DNA from: Bipolaris cookei
Lineage: Eukaryota; Ascomycota; Dothideomycetes; Pleosporales; Pleosporaceae
Assembly: GCA_002286855.1 (NCBI GenBank)
Contig: NRSV01000026.1
Location: forward strand, 134,553 to 198,552
DNA length: 64,000 nt
Direction: 5' to 3'
This document shows, piece by piece, positions 1 through 8,396 of this stretch. Position 1 is the stretch's first letter. Each line of letters opens with the position of its first letter. The notes under the pieces were generated by a model. It saw only the letters and a program-made list of their open reading frames with translations. It searched no databases and was not told the origin of the DNA. The translations under genes were made by a program, and so were the position numbers.

Positions 1-615
1 TCTGTGCGAGACTCCACTTGGCAGTCCCGGTGTTTTGAACACACTATCGCCTATGGTGCTGCTGCCACACGAAATTCCTATCATCCTCTGCAAGATGCTC
101 GCTGCAATGATCATACACCACACACTCAGCGCAAACACCTGCGAGTCATCAGAAATCGCCCTCAACCCCTTCATGACTAAAAAAAGCAAACGTGACTACT
201 GTGGGCGCTGCATTGCCGACGAACCTTCCTTACTTTCAACACGGCATTCCCAATCTGGTAACCCCGCACAACGCCCAGTCCGCCAATACAACCACAACCT
301 TGATTTTCTAGCTAGGATCCCATACGACATTCCCCCCCGCAAAAGACAAGACAGCGTTCCATGGCCCCTTTTTCTCCGCAATTCCCCACATTTACCCCGG
401 ACCTACCACCATCCATCACGGCATCCATACACTACCATGATCGTCCTTGAGATGCAAATGCATTAGGCCTATAAAGGAAAACCCGGGTGCACATCAGTGC
501 GGGTATCATGAGTATATAAAAGAGTAGGGTGGACGTGTGGTTGGGGTTCCACGATATTGTATCAATCCCCTGTGAGCTACTTTTGCACAGTAGCGGTGTA
601 TAGAGCATTTTCAGC
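1..615. other. left edge, no gene recognised
   Basis: I see no coding region that I can support. The stretch ends in the 5' flank of the MFS transporter that starts at 616. A TATA-like motif (tatataaaag) lies at about 513-522, roughly 100 bases upstream of that start codon, and could be its promoter core. Confidence 0.4.
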
Positions 616-2374
616 ATGGGTTTTACAGAGTTTAAGGGCAAGAGCCTTGTTACTGTTATTCTTTTGACGTCAGGGTTGGACTTTCTGCTCTTCGGATGTG
701 AGTATGCACGCTGTACCACGTACTCTTTGAGCATCAGAAGCTGATATTTTGGCAAGATGACCAGGGTCTTTTTGGTGGTATCCTCGGCGGGCAACGCTTC
801 AAGGATACACTTGGCAACCCAAATCCTACGATGACGGGACTTGTGACGGCCATTTACGATATAGGATGTGCGCTTGGTGCTGTTGTTGCGTTTGTGTATG
901 GAGAAAAGATTGGGCGGAAGCGATCGATTATCCTTGCCAACATTATCGTTGTCGTGGGAGCTGCTATACAGACTGCTAGCTTTGAGTATTGGTTAGTAAA
1001 CCTCTACAAGGATGTAAGAGAAGTTTACTGACATTTTATGCTTCTCTATAGGCAAATGTTCGTCGCCCGCATCATCGGCGGTGTCGGTGTTGGGCTCTCG
1101 ACGGTTGCAGTGCCAATTCTGCAGTCGGAAACGCTACCTGCGCACAACCGCGGTGCATTGCTGGTTGTCCAGTCTGCTCTCATCATCATTGGTGTTGCGA
1201 TTGCTTCTTGGCTATGTTTCGCGACACTTTATGCCAATAGCTCGTTGCAATGGCGCTTCCCTGTCGCTTGCCAGATTTTATTCTCGCTCATGGTCCTGGC
1301 GCTTTGTCCGTTCCTATGCGAGACGCCGCGATGGCTGGCATCTCGTGGTAGAATCGACGAGGCAAGTCTGATCGATGTGCACCAAGGTATTATTACTGAT
1401 GCTGCAGATAGGCTAAGCATACTATCAGTCGATTGCTCGACAAGCCTCTTGATGATGAAGAAGTTCAGGGCCAGCTACAAGAGATTCTCGATGCGATTGA
1501 AGCCGAGAGCAGTGAGGAAGAGCCCACCTGGGGCGAAGTCTTCAGCAATGCCACCAAGACTCGAAACTTGCATCGCGTCCTTCTCGGCATGGGTCCGTAC
1601 ATGATGAACCAGTGGTCGGGCATTAACGTAAGTTCTCTCCAACTCGAGCTTCACACCTAGACACTGACTTGGGCACAGGCTCTCTGCTACTACCTTGCCT
1701 ACATCTTCCAAGAGTATCTCGGCTACACACCGAGCATGGCCCTCATCCTAGCCTCCGTTGCGTTCACCCAGTACGCCGTCTTCTCATGGCCACCATACTT
1801 TTACATTGATAAGATTGGGCGGCGTTGGTCAGTCATGGGATCTTCGGCGGGTTGTGCAGCCTGCATGGCCATAATTGCCGGTTGCCTGGCCAAGAACAGC
1901 TTCTCGAGCGCAGCGGCCGCAGTAGCATTCATGTTCCTGTACTTGGACTGTTTCACTCTCGGCATCTTGCCCGTATCCTGGTCCTACTCTGCCGAGATCC
2001 AGCCCCTTCGCGTCCGTAACAAGGCCACAGCCGTGGGTGTCTTCTCGCACTGGATGTCGAACTTTGTCGTGGTTATGGTCACACCCATTGGTCTCGACAA
2101 CATCAAGGGTCACTACTTCTGGGTCTGGGCTGCTGTTTGCGCATCTTTTGTGCCACTTACATACTTCTTTGGTGTAGAGACGTCTGGAAGGACGTTGGAA
2201 CAGATTGATACCATGTTCTTCGAGAAGCCAAGACTCTGCATGGGTCTGAACAAGGAGAATAGGCAGGTCATCAGGAACAGCAAGTCGGATGAAGAGCAGA
2301 GGTATAGGAATTTTGCGCACATGAATGAGAAGCAGGAGGCGGTTATGGCGGAGAGAGTGAGTCAGGGTGACTGA
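616..2374 (+). CDS. MFS sugar-type transporter
   Basis: A twelve-helix plasma-membrane sugar/H+ symporter of the fungal sugar-porter family; the substrate cannot be read from sequence. My model has five exons: 616-697, 757-991, 1052-1376, 1418-1627 and 1679-2374, which gives 515 residues with all phases consistent. The first intron splits the Tyr codon of the FGYDQGLFGG motif that is typical at the end of helix 1. Other family marks are GEKIGRKRS and DKIGRRWS in the helix 2-3 and 8-9 loops, CETPRWLASRGR (a PESPRWL-like motif) after helix 6, and PVSWSYSAEIQPLRVRNKA near the loop 10 signature. The C-terminal tail is hydrophilic and rich in Glu, Lys and Arg. The third intron (1377-1417, 41 nt) is the least certain border. 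It lies tail to tail, about 200 bases apart, with the terpene cyclase at 2576-4176, so it could serve export or uptake for that pathway, but this is inference. Confidence 0.9.
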
Positions 2375-2575
2375 ATGTAGCTGCCCACGTACAAAGTCAT
2401 CATAGTGTTCAAGTAGCACAATGGTATCAAGCTAGATGAATCTCTTAGTAATAAGTTCATTTCATGAAGAGCGCAGCATGTATCATTAGAGACAGTAATA
2501 GGTCTTCCCCCTTTTCCCTATTTGCTCATAGAAACAAATAATAAAAACGAAAATTCAAGATTCATCCAAAATTCT

Positions 2576-4176
2576 TTATGGCTCACCCTGAATCCGGTGC
2601 TCATGCTCAAGCGCCTTGATAGCGAACGCCGTAGGCACACCCCGATTCCCGATCTTCTTCTGCGACCTTCCAAACCTACACACCCACCCAATCTCCCACC
2701 CGCCATCGCACTCCTGCAGCTCCTTGAGATACTCGATATCGGACTGGGCCCACACCCCCAACTTCTGACATGATAACACTCGTGCCGCAACCGCAAACGA
2801 ATCATCTTTTTGCCCGACTCTCTCTCGCAGCGCCGCAGCCAATGGCTCCCTTAAAGCCTGAATCTCAGGCTGATTCTGATTCGCATCAACCAAGCACGCC
2901 ATAAAGTACAAAAACGGTTCCGCAGAATTATACACTGCGGTACCATTTACATAGGCGCGATGAAGTAGGATGCGCGTGACGTATTCGAGTTCGGGTTTTA
3001 CTTCGCTGCCGCGGTTGTAGTGGTAGAAGACGCGAATCACGTTTACCAATACGAAGGGGCAGAGCCCGGGCCGTTTGGTGTCAAAATAGGTTAGTACGAG
3101 GTTGTCCTTGGCATGACGGCTTTTGAGAATGAGATCCAGGATGGGGTTGGCGGAAGGGCGGGGTGGGGAGAAGGCGAGGAGGGCCATGGATGTGTCGTCG
3201 ACGTCGTCGGGGACTAGAGGTTTAGGGTTAACTTTGAGTTTCAGGGAGACGAAGTGGGGGGTGACTTGCATGTTTTTGTTGTACCCACGGGGGTACCGTT
3301 GAAGTAGTTCCAGGTTCTTGCTTCGGAAGAAGCTTTTTGGATGTCGGCTTTGATTTGGACCTCTGAGGCACCGGGGGCAGATAGGGTGAGCCACGAGGCT
3401 TCTTTGAGTTCCCAGTGGATGAGAAACTGGGAGAATCGTTCAGGGAACTCTGTGCCATCTTCTATGTGCGAAGTGTGTTTGTGTGCGTTGGCGGCCATGT
3501 ACTTGCGTGCCCGGGCTACGGGGTCGAAGAGCGTGTTACGCAGTTGGCGGAGAAGAGATGGTGCTGATTTGAAGACGATGCCTTGAATTCCAAAGGAGCG
3601 TGCTGCAGTGACGTTGATGATTTTATCGTCGACGAAGATGGCCGATGACGGGTTACTGATGCCGATCGTATCAAGGACGTGTTTGTAAAAGTTGAGCTCG
3701 GGCTTGGCCATACCAGCGTCACACGACGCGAATTCCCCATCAAACACACTCCAGTCAGACAGGACAGTCTTGAGATGTGCAAAGTCGTGCTTGGAGATGT
3801 TACTCATGGCGTAGACTTTGAGGTGCCCATCCATCTCTTTCTTGATCGTTGCAATCTCATCAACGAGATCCTTGTCCACACGAAGAGTCTTGCGACATTG
3901 TGTTAACCCTTCCTTGATTGCTTTTGGGTCTAGGGACAGCTCTTTGCCAATCTTTGCGAGAGCTTCGTCTTCGCCAATATGACCGCGATCAAGCTCGGCC
4001 CATGTGGAAGTCAGAAGGACTGCCTGAAACTCTTGACGAGAGAGGGCTGTGAGATATTGAGAAGAGTAATGAAAGAGCACGTCACCGAGATCGAGAATGA
4101 GTGTGCGGTGTCGTGATGGCGTGGAAGCGTCCGCATTGACCCTCCCGTTCCCTAGGTGAAAAGCGGCACGGCCCAT
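2576..4176 (-). CDS. HAD-domain class II terpene cyclase (drimane-synthase type)
   Basis: Best read as a two-exon gene, complement(2576-3213, 3270-4176), of 514 residues. The N-terminal half is a HAD-like fold: motif I is LDLGDVL at residues 28-34 (Asp29), followed by YAMSNIS (motif II region) and a downstream IFVDDK acidic motif. The C-terminal half carries the class II terpene cyclase motif DVDDTSM (residues 306-312), a proline-rich lead-in and a Gly/Trp-rich QW-like segment (CDGGWEIGW). This HAD plus DxDD/DxDTT arrangement is known from fungal drimanyl- and albicanyl-diphosphate synthases such as AstC, which cyclise farnesyl diphosphate by protonation. Motif I lacks the usual second Asp two residues after the nucleophile (Gly31; Asp32 is shifted by one), so phosphatase activity is uncertain. 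The intron (3214-3269) is best explained as a GC-AG intron: donor GCAAGT, acceptor CTAG. It gives an unbroken GTTKTFPDDVDDTSM junction. The product is not predictable from sequence. Confidence 0.82.
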
Positions 4177-5210
4177 GATAGTAGCGTTTCTAGTAGGTTG
4201 ATCACCCGCGGAGTAGTGAAAAGTATAATAATTACTCGATGAATCTCAAGCAGAGCCAAAATAGTTTGTGAAAATCTGTCGCCATAGAGGAAGGGCGAAG
4301 ACCCATTTCTACCCATTTTGCAGTACCTGCCTTTCATGATCGACACCAGGTTTCGGCTATTCATGATTCAGTTGCAGCACAATCAGTGAGCCGTTAGCGT
4401 TGATAAAGCGGTGCGTTTGTGCTGTCGTTGACTAAACAAGTAAGGATATCAACAGTAGTCATGTTGGACCGTTTTTCAAGACGGATTGGGTAGGAGTTAA
4501 GCGCCATGCCCGCCGTAAGGAGACTGGCTATTCGCTACTCCTTCCGTTGTTGCGCGTTTCTTGTCGGTCTATGTCCAATGAAAACCTCGTTGATAGGCAA
4601 GGAGGAGGCGCAGCCTTGGCATTATTGTAGGATGCAGGGTAAAAGCTCTTCAAAGCAATGGATCTGCTGTGCTCCCCGGAGCTGGCCTCGTATGATGGGA
4701 TCGGAGAAGTTGCCCTTCAAGGCCTGTAGAGAAAAGAACAGAATTGTGCCATGATTCGAATGTCGAGTCTCTGTGATTAGACGGGTTGTGTATTGCATAA
4801 GGCAGAGGGGTGACTGATGATTGGAAGCTTGCAAGATGTGCAACGGTATCAAAAGGGCCGAGTCGTGATTACATGATACTGATAATCCTAATTTTCCTGG
4901 CGATCCTGCCAATCCTACGGAGAAATGCGTGTCGTGGGTATGCCGCTTTGGGAATCCAGGGAGGATGGCGATAGTCGTTGGATGGGCTTTGTGATGTGCA
5001 GGGGGAGCCCAAGCCATTGGAACCTTGGCCGCGTGTCGTGCGCTCGGGCCCAACGTGCCGCGTCTGCGTCTGCGTCCAGCTCCCAGGCGCCCAGCCCGAC
5101 CTATAGCTTCACCTTACGTACATGGACAGCCGCCATTACCCCATGCACGCCCCGCCACGAACAAAGACGACGTCGTCTCCAAGCACCACCACTACACACA
5201 TATATACACA
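4177..5210. other. intergenic, shared promoter region
   Basis: Divergent promoter region between the terpene cyclase (minus) and IST1 (plus). I see no supportable gene. Tracts just before 5211 (cacatatatacaca) resemble a fungal 5' untranslated region. Confidence 0.5.
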
Positions 5211-6346
5211 ATGGCGCCTCCAGTCTCTTTAGTTGTACGGTTTGGCGACATGCTTCAAGGCAGCATGGCCCCAGGAAAGCTAATGAGGGGCAGGCGAAGC
5301 TCAAGATCCAGCTCAAACTGTCCATATCGCGACTGCGCATGGTGCAGCAAAAAGACAGTGCAAAAGTAAAGCAGCAAAGGCGAGAGATGGCGCAACTCAT
5401 TGAGGTATGCACGCTAACGTGCCCGTATCCCCATTACTTTTCGTCGCAAAAGAAAATGACCGTGCAAATGACCGCGCGCACCACCCACCACCCACCACCT
5501 GCTGACCTGATCCCCCCTTCCCACTAGGTCGGCAAAGTCCAATCTGCAAGGATACGCGTAGAAAACATTATTCGCACAGACATCACCACGGAACTGCACG
5601 AGATCCTCGAACTCTACTGCGAACTCCTGCTTGCTCGCTCCCAGCTCCTCGAATCCCAGATCTCGTCCTCAAATACCACCTCTGCGGCTTCGCCGTCGGC
5701 GACCCTGCTCGACCCTGCGTTGGAGGAGGCCGTTCGCAGCATAATATACGCCGCGCCGCGCACAGAGATCAAGGAGCTGCAGACGGTCCGGGCGCTGCTC
5801 GTGGATAAGTTTGGCAAGGATGTTGCCATAGCCAGTATGGAGGGCGAGGGTGTCGCAGAGAGAGTAATCAAGAAACTGCGGGTAGAAACACCAAAGGCAG
5901 AGTTGGTCGAGGCTTACATGACGGAGATTGCGAGATTCTACGGCGTGCCGTATGGTACATCCAAGAGCGAGGACGTAGCTGACGACGATGAAGACGACAA
6001 TGACGAACCTTCGGGCGGAGTAGCCGAAAGAGCTGAAGGAGTGCTCGAAGATCCACTGACTGCAGACGACACTGACCCCAGCAAAAGTAAGAAGGCTGAG
6101 GAGAGAGAGGCCCTGGCCAAAGCTACAACACCAAAGAAACTCGGCCCCCAAAGTCCGCTGCGAGTCGTGCCTCCCAGCCCAAGCACAGATAATGTCGCTC
6201 CCAGGTTAAAGTTACCAGGCAGTGCGGCAGCCAAAATCGCAAAAAGCGATGCGAGTGCGAAGAAGCCGGCCAAGAAGGAGGATGGGCTGGGCAAGATACC
6301 AGACGTCGATGAACTATCGAGACGGTTTGCTGAGCTCAAGAGGTGA
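5211..6346 (+). CDS. IST1: IST1-like ESCRT-III regulator
   Basis: Increased Sodium Tolerance 1 homologue. It is an ESCRT-III-like protein that binds Did2/CHMP1 and Vps4 and tunes multivesicular-body sorting and cytokinetic scission on endosomes. Model: exons 5211-5234, 5294-5404 and 5528-6346, giving 317 residues. The start was chosen because ATG plus seven codons joins in phase, through a 59-nt intron with a GCTAATG branch site, to AKLKIQLKLSISRLRMVQQK, the canonical beginning of the Ist1 helical core. Helices continue through VQSARIRVENIIRTD and the LYCELLLARSQLLES segment, typical of the Ist1 domain. After about residue 190 the chain is acidic and disordered. It ends in ELSRRFAELKR, a good MIM1 motif for the Vps4 MIT domain. 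The gene is tail to tail with MSH2, with a transposon inserted between them. Confidence 0.93.
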
Positions 6347-6481
6347 GATGTGGGATACGTTCCATGTGGAGAGACTCGCATCGTATGATAAAGCATGACC
6401 CTAAAGAACCATTTATGATGACCAATTCACAATCGCGTCACACTAAGATGAGTGGAAAAAGCCCTGTTTATTCATTTATTA

Positions 6482-6547
6482 ACGTACCTCACGGGTTCGC
6501 GGTCCACAAGGGTTCGTGAGACACTTTTGCCAAGCCCCCACCAAAAC
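6482..6547 (+). repeat. left terminal inverted repeat of Fot1-like element
   Basis: 66 bp. It matches the 49-bp right repeat except for an extra 17 bp (about 6493-6509). Because the heptamer GGGTTCG occurs at 6493-6499 and again at 6510-6516, the insertion looks like a small slippage or duplication flanked by a 7-bp direct repeat. Confidence 0.9.
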
Positions 6548-6608
6548 ACCTACTACACCCTAATGTTGCAACAATAATAACAACAGTACTTACGGCCTTC
6601 TACTGAAT

Positions 6609-8216
6609 GTCAAATACAGCTTGCTCTTCAGGCTCTTAAAAAAACCCAAAACTCTCAGGACGACACGCTGTGGCTATCTACAACGTCTCTCGTACAAAAC
6701 TACGCAGTCGACGCGACGGACGACCTTCACAGGCAGATCGCTGGCCTAAAATAATGAATCTAACTAAGCTTGAGGAGAAGGTGGTAGTTAAGCATATACT
6801 TGAGTTTGTTGCGTGTGGATTCCTCCCTAGGCTCGCAGATGTGGCTAATATGGCCAAGTCTTTGCGCGCTGAGCGCAATCTAGGCCAGGTTAGACAAAAC
6901 TGGCCCAGTACGTTCGTCAAGTGCCGCCCTGAGCTCAAAACGTGTTTTAATCGCAAGTACGACTACAGAAGAGCCCTCTGAAGATCCTAAAGCTATTCAA
7001 GACTGGTTTGGCCTAGTAGCCAACATGAAAGTCAAGTATGGTATCCAGGATGAAGACACGTATAACTTTGATGAGACAGGCTTCATGATGGGCCAGGTAA
7101 CAACTGGAGCAGTTTTTACCTCTTCAGAAAGATGAGGATGGCCAAAGAAAATCCAGCCAGGCAATAGGGAGCGGGTAACAGTCATCCAGGGCATCAATGC
7201 GACAGGGTGGGCCATTCCACCCTTCATTATCCTCAAGGCGCACCACCACCTCTCAAGCTGGTACAAGGACAGCGATATACTCTACAACCGGTTTGTTTCA
7301 GTCTCTGAGAACAGCTGGATGATCAATGAGCTAGGTCTACAGTGGTTGCAGCACTTTAATGAGCATATAAAGAAGGTGGTAGGCAGCCACCGCCTGCTCA
7401 TTGTTGACGGCCATGAGAGCCATAACTCACTGTATTCCTAAAATTACTGCAAATATAACAATATTGTTATTCTTTGTATGCCTCGGCACTCTTCTCACCT
7501 CTTACAGCCACTTGATGTGGACTGTTTTGCCCTTCTGAAGCAGGCATATGCACGCCAAGTCGAAGCGCTCATGCGCAGCCAGATCAACCACGTCACAAAA
7601 CAAGAGTTCTTATTTTGCTTTAAGCACGCCTTTGACAGCTCAATTACTCCTAGTAATATCCAAGGAGGATTTTGAGGCGCTGGATTGGTCCCATTTGACC
7701 CAGAACGGGTTATTTCAGCCCTTGATGTACAGTTGCATACTCCATCGCCACCACTACCCAACAATGAGCCCTGGCAGCCGCAAGCTCCAAGCAATACTAT
7801 CGAATTACGGTCGCAATCGACGCTTGTGAAGGCAAGGATTCAGAGACATATAGATAGCTCACCAACTTCTATAGTGGAGGCCTTTGAGAAGGTCTCAAAG
7901 GGGGGCAGCAATTATAGCGCACAAGCTAACGTTGACGCAACGGGAGATAGCCGAGCTCAAGGCAGCAGACGAGGCCGCAACGCGACGAAAATCGCATAAA
8001 AGAAAGCGGGTCCAGGCAGAGGGGACCTTAGTAATTGAAGATGGGGCGCGTCTAGCCGTTCTTATAGACTTTGGCGCGCGTAGTGATGGGGAGAAGTTGA
8101 AGAGGCGGGTAGGCACAGATGTGGGTGATCCATCTCAACGACGGTGTAGACGGTGCAATATGACTGGGCATAACGCACGAACATGTAAGCAAGTAGTAGA
8201 AGTAGACTCTGAATGA
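6609..8216 (+). pseudogene. broken Fot1/pogo-type transposase
   Basis: Relic of a DDD/DDE transposase with CENP-B-like DNA-binding helices. Recognisable pieces in order: an N-terminal IQLALQALKK segment, a frameshift, AIYNVSRTKLRSRRDGRPS (helix-turn-helix), NWPSTFVKCRPELKTCFNRK, a frameshift, YNFDETGFMMG (first catalytic Asp), VTVIQGINATGWAIPPFII, LLIVDGHESH (second Asp), LLQPLDVDCFALLK (third Asp), VPFDPERVISALDV, and a C-terminal CCHC zinc knuckle (CRRCNMTGHNARTC). In-frame stops fall at about 7131 (TGA), 7440 (TAA) and 7674 (TGA). Each is one C-to-T change from the codon expected in the family (Arg CGA or Gln CAA). At least three frameshifts are also present. It cannot encode an active enzyme. 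Confidence 0.9.
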
Positions 8217-8288
8217 TTTCTTGTATCGCATTACACAATATAGGGCCAAAGTGGGCTATTCTGTGTTATTCTGCGCTATAATGTGGTG

Positions 8289-8337
8289 GTTTTGGTGGGG
8301 GCTTGGCAAAAGTGTCTCACGAACCCGTGAGGTACGT
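8289..8337 (-). repeat. right terminal inverted repeat of Fot1-like element
   Basis: A 49-bp inverted match of the left end without the 17-bp insertion. It is followed directly by the TA target duplication at 8338-8339. Confidence 0.9.
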
Positions 8338-8396
8338 TAAATAAGTGTTCTGCTTTCTCTCTCCCTTTGTTCTCACCCTATCATCGACTACACCCC

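Larger units (their letters stand above)
6482..8337 (+). mobile_element. Fot1/pogo-type DNA transposon, inactive
   Basis: A 1,856-bp class II element with terminal inverted repeats that begin ACGTACCTCACGGGTTCG at both ends, flanked by a TA dinucleotide at 6480-6481 and 8338-8339, as expected for the Tc1/mariner-pogo superfamily. It carries a single broken transposase gene. It sits in the short 3' region shared by convergent IST1 and MSH2; the right end is only about 57 bases from the MSH2 stop codon. The left repeat has a 17-bp insertion relative to the right one. Confidence 0.93.

Noticed and set aside
35..466. Plus-strand frame of 143 codons at the left edge
   Set aside because: No domain, skewed His/Pro/Arg content, and no start context or neighbour supporting it.
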